Shown here piece by piece: positions 1 to 9,309 of a stretch of DNA of 64,000 nucleotides. Position numbers and translations under genes: made by a program. The notes beneath the pieces were generated by a model that searched no databases, had not been told where the DNA came from, and saw nothing but the letters and a program-made list of their open reading frames with translations. Position 1 is the first letter of the stretch, and each line of letters opens with the position of its first letter. The stretch is from an uncultured Marinobacter sp. (GTDB lineage Bacteria; Pseudomonadota; Gammaproteobacteria; Pseudomonadales; Oleiphilaceae): contig NZ_CAJXKQ010000009.1 of assembly GCF_913055835.1 (NCBI RefSeq), positions 1 to 64,000 on the forward strand. Reading direction: 5' to 3'.

Positions 1-42
1 AAGGGGGTCCCTGCCAGTCTCCGGATATTGGTCGCGCGCCTT

Positions 43-849
43 TTACTGCATAAGGGGCGAATCCGGAAGTTCCAGATCGACACCTTCCACACCCGTTTCC
101 GCTGCTAGAACCTGCAGGTACTGACGGAATGCTCGCCTGGTGACGCTCTCGCTCAGGTACTGGCGGATCTGGGGTTTGACGTGCTCATAAGGAAGCTGCT
201 GGCCGTCGATTCGCTGGTCAACGCGGACGATGTGCCAGCCGTAGCGGGTTTCGATCAGTTCCGGGTTCAGGCCTTCCTGGAGGGCGAGGACCGGGCGTTC
301 GAATTCGTCGACGGTCTGGCCTTTGCTGATCTGGCCGAGGCTACCGCCCTGATGGCGGGATTCGCAGGCGGAGTACTGCTTGGCCAGTTCGGCGAACTGG
401 GAGCGACCGTCGATGAGGGATGACAGCAGCTGGTGGCCGGCTTCTTCCTGGCGGATGCGTTCCTGGACGTCGTCCGGGGCGGCGGCGAGGAGGATGTGGC
501 TGACGGCCATCAGTGTGGGGCTGCGGAAGCGGGCCGGGTTGGCGTTGTAGAAGCGTTCGCAGTCCTGTTCGGTGGGCTCGGGGACATTGAGCTCGAGTTC
601 CAGAACGCGTGCGATGCGGTCTTCCTCGTCGGGGATGTCGTCGAGTTTCAGGAGCGCAGCCTGTTGCAGGAGCAGCTCGCGAATGACGAGGCTTCTGGCG
701 GCTTCGTGCCAGGCTTCCGCGACTTCTTCGGCCGGGTGGTGCTGCATTTCCCGGGCGATGTCGTCTTCGCCGATGAGGGTTTCACCTACGTAGACCGGCG
801 GGAACTGGTTTCTGGGCTTTTCGGCGTCGCCGACGGGGATGAGTTGCAT
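43..849 (-). CDS. Parvulin-type peptidylprolyl isomerase of the nar operon
   Basis: 268 aa. A parvulin (PpiC) rotamase domain covers roughly residues 108-210, with the family pattern SHILLAA near its start and GGSLG plus YGWHIV further on. The N-terminal part is helical and resembles the SurA/NifM-type leader. There is no clear signal peptide, so the protein probably acts in the cytoplasm. It is the last gene of narKGHJI, 228 bp after narI, and a rotamase in this position is usual in Pseudomonas-type nar operons. A role in folding or assembly of nitrate reductase is inferred from context only. The gap before it is filled with palindromic repeats, so its expression may be uncoupled from narI. 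Confidence 0.85.
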   Translation of the reverse strand: MQLIPVGDAEKPRNQFPPVYVGETLIGEDDIAREMQHHPAEEVAEAWHEAARSLVIRELLLQQAALLKLDDIPDEEDRIARVLELELNVPEPTEQDCERFYNANPARFRSPTLMAVSHILLAAAPDDVQERIRQEEAGHQLLSSLIDGRSQFAELAKQYSACESRHQGGSLGQISKGQTVDEFERPVLALQEGLNPELIETRYGWHIVRVDQRIDGQQLPYEHVKPQIRQYLSESVTRRAFRQYLQVLAAETGVEGVDLELPDSPLMQ

Positions 850-872
850 GGTGATTACCTTTTGATCTGGTT

Positions 873-904
873 GTCGGATTACGACTTTGTCTAATCCGAC
901 CTAC
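873..904. repeat. REP-like palindrome copy 1
   Basis: Inverted repeat with arms GTCGGATTA and TAATCCGAC around a short GC-containing loop, followed by CTAC. It is the first of four related copies in the gap between narI and the isomerase gene. Such extragenic palindromes can fold in RNA and alter transcript stability. Confidence 0.8.
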
Positions 905-931
905 ATTTGTGCTTCCGGTCTCTGGGATGTT

Positions 932-962
932 TCGGATTACGGCTTCGCCTAATCCGACCTAC
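932..962. repeat. REP-like palindrome copy 2
   Basis: TCGGATTA and TAATCCGA arms around a GGCTTCGCC-type loop, followed by CCTAC. It has the same orientation as copies 1 and 3 and follows copy 1 after 27 bp of unrelated sequence. Confidence 0.8.
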
Positions 963-988
963 GTTTTTGCTCTCGGGCTCGGGGAATT

Positions 989-1020
989 GTCGGATTACGA
1001 CTTCGTCTAATCCGACCTAC
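989..1020. repeat. REP-like palindrome copy 3
   Basis: Nearly identical to copy 1, ending in CCTAC. Its last 13 bases (1008-1020) and the first 13 bases of copy 4 (1022-1034) are perfect reverse complements separated by one base, so copies 3 and 4 meet head to head and form a larger cruciform. Confidence 0.8.
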
Positions 1021-1021
1021 C

Positions 1022-1061
1022 GTAGGTCGGATTAGCGTGTCAATGCCACGCGTAATCCGAC
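1022..1061. repeat. REP-like palindrome copy 4, inverted
   Basis: Begins GTAGGTCGGATTA and ends TAATCCGAC, with a different and longer loop than copies 1-3. It lies in opposite orientation, 16 bp downstream of the narI stop on the minus strand. It could act as a 3' end stabiliser or weak terminator for narI. Confidence 0.8.
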
Positions 1062-1077
1062 ACTGTTCAAGCTCCCA

Positions 1078-1758
1078 TCACGCCCGCTTGCGAACCACCT
1101 GATACTTCCGCCCGAAATACTCCACCGGCACGCTGAGCATGTGCACCAGGCGGGTGAACGGGAAGAGCACGAAGATGGTCAGGCCCAAGAAGATGTGGGT
1201 CTTGTAGATCCAGTGCACATCGGCGATGTAGCCGGCCACGCCGCCCTGCAGGGTGACAATGCCCTGTGCCCAGGCCGAGAACTTGAGCATGGTGCTGCCA
1301 TCCAGGTGACCCATGGTGGGCAGGATGGTCAGGAGGCCGAGTGCCAGCTGGACCACGAGGATCACAATGATCATGTTGTCAGCAAAGGTGCTGCTGGCCT
1401 TGACGCGTGGGTCAGTCAGCCGTCGCCAGGCAAGCATGCCGCCGCCTATGATCGCCATCACGCCGGCAATACCGCCCACCACAATTGCCATGACCTGCTT
1501 GGTCCCGGGGGTCATGAACGGCTCGTAGAAGGCATGCGGAGTCAGCAGGCCCACCAGGTGGCCGAAGAAGATCACCAGCACACCCACATGGAACAGCACG
1601 CTGGCCATCACCATGTTTTTCTTGCGCAGCATCTGGCTGGAATGGGCTTTCCAGGTGAACTGGCCCTGGTCATAGCGTGCCCAGGTACCAATCACCAGAA
1701 TCGCGAGAGCAATGTAGGGATAAACCCCGAACAGTAGTGTATTCAGATAGGACATCAT
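1078..1758 (-). CDS. narI: Respiratory nitrate reductase gamma subunit NarI
   Basis: 226 aa, the normal NarI length. It is the membrane-anchoring cytochrome b of nitrate reductase and passes electrons from quinol to NarH through two b haems. Five hydrophobic segments are visible. Likely haem ligands are the histidines in HVGVLVIFFGH near residue 57-67 and those in the C-terminal THIFLGL and RLVHML stretches. The gene lies 20 bp downstream of narJ in the same operon. Two adjacent ATG codons are possible starts. Confidence 0.96.
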   Translation of the reverse strand: MMSYLNTLLFGVYPYIALAILVIGTWARYDQGQFTWKAHSSQMLRKKNMVMASVLFHVGVLVIFFGHLVGLLTPHAFYEPFMTPGTKQVMAIVVGGIAGVMAIIGGGMLAWRRLTDPRVKASSTFADNMIIVILVVQLALGLLTILPTMGHLDGSTMLKFSAWAQGIVTLQGGVAGYIADVHWIYKTHIFLGLTIFVLFPFTRLVHMLSVPVEYFGRKYQVVRKRA

Positions 1759-1778
1759 TTCCGTTTCCTCCTGCGCCC

Positions 1779-2519
1779 TCAGGCGCGCCCTGCCTGACGG
1801 GGTGTTGCATCCGTCATCAGCTGATCACTCAGGTGAATGGTCTGGGTCTGTTCCAGTTCTCGGCGGCGTTGGCCTACAACGTTGCCGGTACTGCAGGAGC
1901 TGCCCTGATCATCAACAAACTTCACCATTTCCTCTTCCCAGACCTTGTCCAGAGCCTCCGGGGTGTCGTCACGCTCTTCCGAAGCGACGATCTGGGCCAG
2001 CTCCTGGCGGTTTGCCGCGCGCCCGGAGAGGGTTAGCAGCGAATCCATCACCACGTGATAGAAACTTTCCCGCTGGTACAGACGCTCACCCAGCAAGCCC
2101 AGGATGTGGTGGATGTCCTCCAACCAGTTTCGGATCTCGTCCCAGGGCCGGGTGGAGAGGTATTCCAGGAACAGCGGCAGGTAATCCGGCAGCTCCCTGG
2201 CATCGATCTCCAGACCGTTGGTGCGGTACTCCTCCATAAGGTCCACCATGGCCTGGCCACGGTCCCGGGATTCCCCGTGCACGTGTTCGAACAGCAGCAG
2301 GGAGGTGGCCCGGCCCTTGTCGAAGGTGCCGACGTAGTTCTCCTGCAGGTCGAGGAGGTCGCCATCACAGACCATCTCCACACAACGCAGCAGTTGCTCC
2401 TTGTTCTTCCTGGGCAGCCGGGTGTCCTCCAGAACAGCGGCAATCAAGGCGTCTTTGGAGGCCTGGAGTTCCTCGGTCGGGTACTCAAGTACCCGTGCCA
2501 GTACTTTCAAAAGTTGCAT
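1779..2519 (-). CDS. narJ: Nitrate reductase assembly chaperone NarJ
   Basis: 246 aa from the chosen start. NarJ is a cytoplasmic chaperone that binds apo-NarG, helps insert the molybdenum cofactor and holds back membrane attachment until NarG is complete. The sequence is the usual all-helical TorD/NarJ type, starting MQLLKVLARVLEYP. The start at 2519 is preferred over an in-frame start at 2555 because AAGGAGG sits just upstream of it and the family begins there. The ribosome site overlaps the narH stop codon, which suggests translational coupling. The C-terminal 30 residues are polar and poorly conserved, as is common. Confidence 0.95.
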   Translation of the reverse strand: MQLLKVLARVLEYPTEELQASKDALIAAVLEDTRLPRKNKEQLLRCVEMVCDGDLLDLQENYVGTFDKGRATSLLLFEHVHGESRDRGQAMVDLMEEYRTNGLEIDARELPDYLPLFLEYLSTRPWDEIRNWLEDIHHILGLLGERLYQRESFYHVVMDSLLTLSGRAANRQELAQIVASEERDDTPEALDKVWEEEMVKFVDDQGSSCSTGNVVGQRRRELEQTQTIHLSDQLMTDATPRQAGRA

Positions 2520-2529
2520 CTCGGCCTCC

Positions 2530-4104
2530 TTATTCCTGCAGCTGTTTCGGGTCAACCTGCTTCACGGTCGACAGCTTCTGGACCATGCTGGTGGTCTGCT
2601 TTCGGCCACCGAACATATTGAACTTGCTGTCGCCGTTGCAGCCTTCACCGAAGCTGAAACCACAACCGTTGCGCTCGCCGTGGGCAGTGGCATCCGGGAA
2701 AGCTTCCTTGGCCAGCTCGCGGTGGCTGGTGGGAATCACGAAGCGATCCTCGTAGTTGGCGATGGCCAGGTAGCGATACATTTCGTCCGCCTGGGCCTTG
2801 GTCAGACCGGCTTCCTCAAGGGCGCGCAGGTCTTCCTTGCCTTCAACGGTTTCGGCGCGCTTGTACAGGCGCATGGCCATGATCCGCTTGAGAGCCAGCA
2901 CGATCGGCTTCTCGTCTCCGGCTGTGAGCAGGTTGGCCAGGTATTTCACCGGGATCCGCAGGCTTTCGATCTTGGGCAGCACGCCGTCGAACTCGACCTT
3001 GCCGGCTTCCGCCGCGGACTGGATCGGGCTCAGGGGCGGCACGTACCAGACCATGGGCAGAGTGCGGTATTCCGGATGCAGCGGCAGAGCCAGTTTCCAG
3101 TCCACCGCCATCTTGTACACCGGGCTCTGCTGGGCGGCTTCGATCACATTCATCGGGATGCCGTCTTTCTTGGCCTGCTCGATCACTTTCGGGTCGAACG
3201 GATCCAGGAAGATCTCCAGCTGCTTCTCGTACAGCTCGTGCTCGCCCGGGGCGCTGGCCACTTCTTCAATGCGGTCGGCGTCGTAGAGCAGCACGCCCAG
3301 GTAGCGGATCCGGCCGACACAGGTCTCGGAGCACACGGTGGGCATACCGGCTTCGATACGCGGGTAGCAGAAGATGCACTTCTCGGACTTACCGGTCTTC
3401 CAGTTGAAGTAGATCTTCTTGTACGGGCAGCCGGAGACACACATCCGCCAGCCACGGCACTTGTCCTGGTCGATCAGGACGATGCCGTCTTCCTCACGCT
3501 TGTAGATGGCACCGCTCGGGCAGCTGGCAACACACGCCGGGTTCAGGCAGTGCTCGCACAGGCGCGGCAGGTACATCATGAAAGTGTTCTCGAACTGGCC
3601 GTAGATGTCCGCCTGCACCTGGTCAAAGTTCTTGTCCTTGCGGCGCTTGGCAAACTCGGTACCGAGAATCTCTTCCCAGTTCGGACCCCATTCGATTTTC
3701 TGCATGCGCTGTCCGGAGATCAGCGAACGCGGCCGTGCAACCGGCTGGTGCTTGGTGTCGCCGGCGGTGTGCAGGTGCTGGTAGTCGAAATCGAACGGCT
3801 CGTAGTAGTCGTCGATCTGCGGCAGATCGGGATTGGCGAAGATGTTCGCCAGTACCCGGAAACGGCCACCGATTTTCGGGCGGATCTTGCCGGAGCTGTC
3901 ACGCATCCAGCCGCCCTTCCACTTGTCCTGGTTCTCCCACTCTTTCGGGTAGCCGATACCGGGCTTGGTCTCGACGTTGTTGAACCATGCGTACTCCATG
4001 CCTTCACGGCTGGTCCATACGTTTTTGCAGGTCACTGAACAGGTGTGGCAACCAATGCACTTGTCCAGGTTCAGCACCATGCCGACTTGGGAACGGATTT
4101 TCAT
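2530..4104 (-). CDS. narH: Respiratory nitrate reductase beta subunit NarH
   Basis: 524 aa. This iron-sulfur subunit carries electrons from NarI haems to NarG. The first cluster motif CIGCHTCSVTCKNVW lies at about residues 16-30. Two more sets lie near residues 184-230: CEHCLNPACVASCP and CRGWRMCVSGCP. The Trp in the third motif replaces a Cys, as in the NarH [3Fe-4S] cluster. It overlaps narG by ATGA, so the two are translationally coupled. Confidence 0.97.
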   Translation of the reverse strand: MKIRSQVGMVLNLDKCIGCHTCSVTCKNVWTSREGMEYAWFNNVETKPGIGYPKEWENQDKWKGGWMRDSSGKIRPKIGGRFRVLANIFANPDLPQIDDYYEPFDFDYQHLHTAGDTKHQPVARPRSLISGQRMQKIEWGPNWEEILGTEFAKRRKDKNFDQVQADIYGQFENTFMMYLPRLCEHCLNPACVASCPSGAIYKREEDGIVLIDQDKCRGWRMCVSGCPYKKIYFNWKTGKSEKCIFCYPRIEAGMPTVCSETCVGRIRYLGVLLYDADRIEEVASAPGEHELYEKQLEIFLDPFDPKVIEQAKKDGIPMNVIEAAQQSPVYKMAVDWKLALPLHPEYRTLPMVWYVPPLSPIQSAAEAGKVEFDGVLPKIESLRIPVKYLANLLTAGDEKPIVLALKRIMAMRLYKRAETVEGKEDLRALEEAGLTKAQADEMYRYLAIANYEDRFVIPTSHRELAKEAFPDATAHGERNGCGFSFGEGCNGDSKFNMFGGRKQTTSMVQKLSTVKQVDPKQLQE

Positions 4105-7100
4105 TTTACAGCCTCCTGAACAGTGTCATTGCCTTCACCGTCGAGCCAGTCGACGTTGTGCATCTTGCGAACCACCACGAATTCGTCGCGGTTGGAACCT
4201 ACGGTGCCGTAGTAGTTGAAGCCGTAGGAATACTGGGCGTAGCCGCCAATCATGTGGGTCGGCTTCGGGCACACCCGGGTTACCGAGTTGTGGATACCGC
4301 CACGGGTGCCGGTAATCTCGGAGCCCGGAATATTCACGATCCGCTCCTGGGCGTGGTACATCATCACCATGCCGGGCATCACGCGCTGACTCACAACCGC
4401 CCGGGCTGCAATGGCGCCGTTGGCGTTGAATAGCTCGATCCAGTCGTTGTCCTCGATCTGCATTTCTTTGGCGTCGTCCTCACTCAGCCACACGATTGGG
4501 CCACCGCGGGAGAGGGTCAGCATCAGCAGGTTGTCGCTGTAGGTGCTGTGAATACCCCACTTCTGGTGCGGCGTGATCCAGTTCAGCGCTTTCTCAGGGT
4601 TACCGTTGCTGCGCTGGTTGATCATGTGGCTCACGGTCTTGGTGTTGATCGGCGGGCGATACACCAGCAGGCTTTCGCCAAAGGCGCGCATCCACTCGTG
4701 GTCCTGGTAGAACTGCTGACGACCGGTCAGGGTGCGCCACGGAATCAGCTCGTGCACGTTGGTGTAACCGGCGTTGTAGGACACATGCTCGTCTTCCAGG
4801 CCAGACCATGTCGGGCTGGAGATGATCTTGCGCGGCTGTGCCACGATGTCCCGGAAGCGGATTTTCTCCTCTTCCTTGTTGGTCGCCAGGTGGGTGTGGT
4901 CCAGACCGGTGATGTCCGACAATGCCTGCCAGGCTTTTACCGCTACCTGGCCGTTGGTTTCCGGCGCCAGGGTCAGAATTACTTCTGCGGCGTCGATGGC
5001 ACTTTCAATCTTCGGACGGCCGGCGTTGGCGCCTTCCACATGCTTGTAGTTCAGATCACCCAGGAACTTCACTTCCTTCTCGGTGTTCCAGTTGATGCCC
5101 TTGCCACCGTTACCCAGCTTGTCCATCAGCGGACCCAGGGAGGTAAAGCGTGCATAGGTATTCGGGTAGTCCCGCTCAACAGTGATGAAGTTGGGCGCGG
5201 TCTTGCCCGGAATCAGGTCGCACTCGCCTTTCTTCCAGTCCTTCACATCGAACGGCTGGCCCAGCTCGGCCGGCGCGTCGTGCAGCAGCGGCAGGGTCAC
5301 CACGTCTTTCTCGACGCCCAGGTGGCCTTCGGCCGCCCTGGAGAAGGATTTGGCGATGCCCTTGTAGATTTCCCAGTCACTGCGGGCTTCCCACGCCGGA
5401 TCGGTGGCGGCGGTCAGCGGGTGGATGAACGGGTGCATGTCCGAGGTGTTCAGGTCGTTCTTCTCGTACCAGGTCGCGGTCGGCAGAACGATGTCCGAAT
5501 ACAGACAGGTGGTAGACATGCGGAAGTCCAGGGTCACCAGCAGGTCGAGCTTGCCTTCCGGCGCCTCGTCGTGCCAGGTCACTTCCTGCGGCTTGGCACC
5601 GCCTTCCACGCCCAGATCCTTGCCCTGCAGGCCACTCTTGGTACCCAGCAGATACTTGAGCATGTACTCGTGACCCTTGCCGGAGGAACCGAGCAGGTTG
5701 GAGCGCCAGATAAACAGGTTGCGCGGGCAGTTCTGGGGCGCTTCCGGATCCTCACTGGCGAAGGCCAGGGAACCGTCCTTCATGGATTTGGCCACGTAAT
5801 CTGCCACTTCCATACCGGCCTTTTCGGCTTCCGCGGCAATGGTCAGCGGGTTGCGGTTCAGCTGCGGCGCAGACGGCAGCCAGCCCATACGCTCGGCGCG
5901 CACGTTGTAGTCGATCAGGCTGCCACCGAACTTGGATTTGTCCGCCAGCGGAGACAGAATCTCGTCGACACCCAGCTTCTCGTAGCGCCACTGCCCTGAG
6001 TGGGCGTAGAAGAAGGAGGTGGAGTTCATGTGCCGGGGCGGACGCTGCCAGTCCAGACCAAAGGCCAACGGCTGCCAGCCGGTCTGCGGGCGCAGTTTCT
6101 CCTGGCCAACGTAGTGAGCCCAGCCACCACCGCTCTGGCCGATACAGCCACACATGATCAGCATGTTGATCAGGCCGCGGTAGTTCATGTCCATGTGGTA
6201 CCAGTGGTTCATACCGGCACCCACGATAACCATGGAACGACCCTTGGTCTTGTCGGCGTTGTCGGCAAACTCACGGGCAATGCGGATCACCTTCTCGGCG
6301 GGGACGCCGGTGATCTTTTCCTGCCAGGCCGGGGTGTAAGGCTTCACTTCGTCGTAGGAAGTGGCGCCGTCATCATCGCCCAAGCCACGGCTGATGCCGT
6401 AGTTGGCCACCATCAGGTCGTAGACGGTAACAACGCGGCCTTCAGAGCCGTCCGCCAGCTTGACCTTGCGGGTTCCCAACTTGTGCTTGAGCACATCCTT
6501 GATTTCCACATGCTTGAAGTGGTCGTGCTCAATACCACCGAAGTACGGGAAGGCGACATCCACGACTTCATCATGCTTCTCCACCATAGAGAGCTGAAGA
6601 TTGACGTCTTTGTCTTTGGCGGTTTGCTTCAGGTTCCACTTGCCCTTCTCGCCCCAGCGGTAACCAATGGAACCATTGGGAGCGGTCAGTTCGCCGGAGG
6701 CCTCGTCGATGGCGATGGTTTTCCACTCGGGGTTGTTCTCTTCACCCAGTCCATCCACCAGATCGCTGGCGCGCAGGAAACGGCCCGGCACATAGCTGCC
6801 GTCGTCCTTTTCTTCCAGCATGACCAGGTAAGGCATATCGGTGTAGCGGCGTACGTAATCGGTGAAGTACTCACTGGGCTTGTCGACGTGGAACTCTTTC
6901 AGGATCACGTGGCCCATGGCCATGCCCAGAGCGGCGTCAGTGCCCTGCTTGGGGTTCATCCACTCGTCGGACAGCTTGGAGACTTCCGCGTAATCCGGAG
7001 TAATGGCGACGGTCTTGGTGCCCTTGTAGCGCACTTCGGTAAAGAAGTGGGCGTCCGGGGTACGGGTCTGGGGTACGTTGGAGCCCCAGGCGATGATGTA

Positions 7101-7844
7101 GCCGGAGTTGTACCAGTCGGCGGACTCGGGCACATCGGTCTGCTCACCCCAGGTCTGGGGGGAGGCCGGCGGCAAGTCGCAGTACCAGTCGTAGAAGCTC
7201 ATGCACACGCCACCGATCATGGACAGGTAACGGCTGCCGGCCGCGTAGGAAACCATGGACATGGCGGGAATCGGCGAGAAGCCGATGATGCGATCCGGGC
7301 CATACTTCTTGGCGGTGTAAACGTTGGAAGCCGCGATCAGCTCATTGACTTCATCCCAGCTGGAGCGAACAAAACCGCCCATGCCGCGACGTGGCTTGTA
7401 TTCCGCCGTTTTCTTGGGATCTTCAACAATCGATGCCCAGGCGTCGACGGGATCCTTGTGCTCCACTTTTGCCGCGCGCCAGAGCTTCATCAGGTGCTTG
7501 CGCATCAACGGGTATTTCAGGCGGTTGGCACTGTACATGTACCAGGAATAGCTGGCACCACGTGGGCAGCCGCGTGGCTCGTGGTTGGGCAGATCCGGAC
7601 GGGTACGGGGGTAATCGGTTTGCTGGGTTTCCCAGGTCACCAGGCCGTTCTTGACATAAATCTTCCAGCTGCAGGAGCCGGTGCAGTTTACGCCGTGGGT
7701 GGAACGCACGATCTTGTCGTGCTGCCAGCGCTGGCGGTAGCTGTCTTCCCACTCGCGGCTGACTTCATGGGTTTCGCCATGGCCGTTGGAGAACGGCTCG
7801 CGCTTCTTCCTGAAGTAATTCAGTTTATCGATCAAATGACTCAT
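4101..7844 (-). CDS. narG: Respiratory nitrate reductase alpha subunit NarG
   Basis: 1247 aa, full length. It is the catalytic subunit of the cytoplasm-facing, membrane-bound nitrate reductase, reducing nitrate to nitrite at a bis-MGD molybdenum site. The N-terminal cluster ligands are visible as His50, Cys54, Cys58 and Cys93, the His-Cys3 pattern of NarG. The YDWYCDLPPASPQ segment carries the Asp expected to bind molybdenum. There is no Tat signal, as expected. It starts the narGHJI run, 122 bp downstream of narK. No frameshift or deletion was seen. Confidence 0.98.
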   Translation of the reverse strand: MSHLIDKLNYFRKKREPFSNGHGETHEVSREWEDSYRQRWQHDKIVRSTHGVNCTGSCSWKIYVKNGLVTWETQQTDYPRTRPDLPNHEPRGCPRGASYSWYMYSANRLKYPLMRKHLMKLWRAAKVEHKDPVDAWASIVEDPKKTAEYKPRRGMGGFVRSSWDEVNELIAASNVYTAKKYGPDRIIGFSPIPAMSMVSYAAGSRYLSMIGGVCMSFYDWYCDLPPASPQTWGEQTDVPESADWYNSGYIIAWGSNVPQTRTPDAHFFTEVRYKGTKTVAITPDYAEVSKLSDEWMNPKQGTDAALGMAMGHVILKEFHVDKPSEYFTDYVRRYTDMPYLVMLEEKDDGSYVPGRFLRASDLVDGLGEENNPEWKTIAIDEASGELTAPNGSIGYRWGEKGKWNLKQTAKDKDVNLQLSMVEKHDEVVDVAFPYFGGIEHDHFKHVEIKDVLKHKLGTRKVKLADGSEGRVVTVYDLMVANYGISRGLGDDDGATSYDEVKPYTPAWQEKITGVPAEKVIRIAREFADNADKTKGRSMVIVGAGMNHWYHMDMNYRGLINMLIMCGCIGQSGGGWAHYVGQEKLRPQTGWQPLAFGLDWQRPPRHMNSTSFFYAHSGQWRYEKLGVDEILSPLADKSKFGGSLIDYNVRAERMGWLPSAPQLNRNPLTIAAEAEKAGMEVADYVAKSMKDGSLAFASEDPEAPQNCPRNLFIWRSNLLGSSGKGHEYMLKYLLGTKSGLQGKDLGVEGGAKPQEVTWHDEAPEGKLDLLVTLDFRMSTTCLYSDIVLPTATWYEKNDLNTSDMHPFIHPLTAATDPAWEARSDWEIYKGIAKSFSRAAEGHLGVEKDVVTLPLLHDAPAELGQPFDVKDWKKGECDLIPGKTAPNFITVERDYPNTYARFTSLGPLMDKLGNGGKGINWNTEKEVKFLGDLNYKHVEGANAGRPKIESAIDAAEVILTLAPETNGQVAVKAWQALSDITGLDHTHLATNKEEEKIRFRDIVAQPRKIISSPTWSGLEDEHVSYNAGYTNVHELIPWRTLTGRQQFYQDHEWMRAFGESLLVYRPPINTKTVSHMINQRSNGNPEKALNWITPHQKWGIHSTYSDNLLMLTLSRGGPIVWLSEDDAKEMQIEDNDWIELFNANGAIAARAVVSQRVMPGMVMMYHAQERIVNIPGSEITGTRGGIHNSVTRVCPKPTHMIGGYAQYSYGFNYYGTVGSNRDEFVVVRKMHNVDWLDGEGNDTVQEAVK

Positions 7845-7943
7845 GGTCTCTCTCTCCGTCTGCCGGATCGTTGCTCCGATTTGAGACCATTGTGTGTGAG
7901 AAAAACCGTGAAATCTGCGTGGTTACTACCTCATAACCCACTT

Positions 7944-7961
7944 CTACCACCCTGGTGGTAG
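7944..7961. promoter_or_regulatory. Palindrome in narK-narG gap, possible NarL site
   Basis: Eight-base arms CTACCACC and GGTGGTAG are separated by two bases. The heptamer layout is 7-2-7, the arrangement favoured by NarL, but each heptamer matches the E. coli consensus TACYYMT at only five of seven positions. It lies six bases after the narK stop and about 80 bp before narG, so it could control an internal narG promoter. The two-base loop makes a terminator role unlikely. Confidence 0.4.
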
Positions 7962-7966
7962 GCGAC

Positions 7967-9235
7967 TTATATCCCCGGGTGGAGTAGGTGTTCACGCTCG
8001 TGCCTGCGGCTTTCCCGGGCGAAGAGGAACAGGCAACCAACAAGCAGCAGGAAGAGAATCATGAAAACCGCACTGCGCACGCCCAACCAGTGATTAACGC
8101 TACTGAAGATCACTGGCAGTAAAAAGGCTACGGAACAGGCGCTTACCAGAAGCAGCCCGGCAACGAAGGCCGCCACCGGCCGATTTTCAATAATCACCAG
8201 CCGCTGGAGGCTGCCCATGGTGCAGCCCATGGCAAGCCCCAGGGTAACGACAAACACACCCTCTACCTGCATGGGCAGGGCAAATTCAATGCGGATGGTG
8301 GCGTCAACGCCCTGGATAAACAGCGTCATGGGTGGGTAGGACAAGACAAACAGCGCCACGAGGCAGACAATCAGTGCGCGGCTTACAACTCTTGCACTGC
8401 CGAAACGATCGGAAAGCCCGCCTCCCAGGATCTGGGCCAGGGCACCGGGAATCACAAACCATTGCGCCAAACGCGCTCCGGAGTCCACTGAAAGATCAAA
8501 TTGGGAAGACAGGTAATCCGGCAGCCACAAAGCCAGCGCAAAGAAACTACCAGCGACAACGCCAAAATACCCACAAAGCTGACCGGCCCGCCGGGTCTGC
8601 ATTCGGTGCAGCAATACCGTGACGGATGTTTCAGCAGTCGGGTCAGCCTCCGCGTCTTCCCGATCGGTCAGCATGATCAACAAGGCAATAACCAGGACCA
8701 GCACGATGAGATAGGCCAGCGGAACCCCGTGCCAGGAAAAGGCCTCATGGAAAAGTGGTACCAGGTAGTAATTGAATCCTGCGCCGGTCACACCGGCACC
8801 GAACACCCCCAGTACCAGGCCGAGGCGTGATGATTCACAGTGTCCCGTGACGAACTGCAATCCGGCACTGTAAAAGCCGCCCGCAAGCCCGAGCCCGCCG
8901 GCGGCGATCAGGTAACCGGGGAAGGTATCGGTGGTCAGGAGTATCACCATGCAGACCGCAAGCCCCACCAGACAGGACAGCATGATCCGGCGGGCGCCGA
9001 ATTTCTGCGCCGCCAGGCCCGCCGGAATAGCCAGCGCAGCGCCTACCGCCATCGGCATCGCCAGAAGGAACCCAAACTGAAAATTGCTGAGATCCAGTTC
9101 CGCGCGGAGATGAACTCCAGCCACCGCAAACAACGTCCAGCAGCCGGCGGCGACAACGAAGCCCGCCAGTGCCAACGGCAGTACCACTGCCAATGACGCC
9201 AGCCGGTCATCTGCACGATCCGTTTCGGACTTCAT
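7967..9235 (-). CDS. narK: Nitrate/nitrite MFS transporter NarK
   Basis: 422 aa with about 12 predicted membrane segments. It belongs to the nitrate/nitrite porter family of the major facilitator superfamily and moves nitrate in and nitrite out across the inner membrane. The glycine-rich stretch GFYSAGLQFVTGH in the middle of the N-terminal half and the FGAGVTGAGFNYY segment resemble the NNP signatures. Only one NarK domain is present, unlike fused NarK1-NarK2 proteins. It precedes narG in the same direction and is divergent from narX, with shared regulatory sites between them. Confidence 0.9.
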   Translation of the reverse strand: MKSETDRADDRLASLAVVLPLALAGFVVAAGCWTLFAVAGVHLRAELDLSNFQFGFLLAMPMAVGAALAIPAGLAAQKFGARRIMLSCLVGLAVCMVILLTTDTFPGYLIAAGGLGLAGGFYSAGLQFVTGHCESSRLGLVLGVFGAGVTGAGFNYYLVPLFHEAFSWHGVPLAYLIVLVLVIALLIMLTDREDAEADPTAETSVTVLLHRMQTRRAGQLCGYFGVVAGSFFALALWLPDYLSSQFDLSVDSGARLAQWFVIPGALAQILGGGLSDRFGSARVVSRALIVCLVALFVLSYPPMTLFIQGVDATIRIEFALPMQVEGVFVVTLGLAMGCTMGSLQRLVIIENRPVAAFVAGLLLVSACSVAFLLPVIFSSVNHWLGVRSAVFMILFLLLVGCLFLFARESRRHEREHLLHPGI

Positions 9236-9297
9236 TACTGTCGCTCTTCTGGAAACCTGTTTTTCAGTTTCATCTTTTGATCATAAAAGGGTCAAAG

Positions 9298-9303
9298 ATT
9301 ATG
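9298..9303 (-). promoter_or_regulatory. Candidate -10 element of narK promoter
   Basis: On the minus strand this reads CATAAT. Its centre is 34 bp downstream of the centre of the Anr/FNR-like box at 9328-9341, close to the 32 bp expected for a class II FNR promoter. The narK start codon lies 63 bp further on. Confidence 0.4.
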
Positions 9304-9309
9304 ATGGGT

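Noticed and set aside
2401..4038. Long open frames antisense to nar, cus and gts genes
   Set aside because: They mirror strongly conserved genes, lack family signatures and ribosome sites, and are typical of GC-rich codon patterns.
9278..9295. TTGAT and GTCAA half-sites upstream of narK
   Set aside because: The spacer is eight bases, not four, so it does not fit FNR/Anr binding; the box at 9328-9341 is better.
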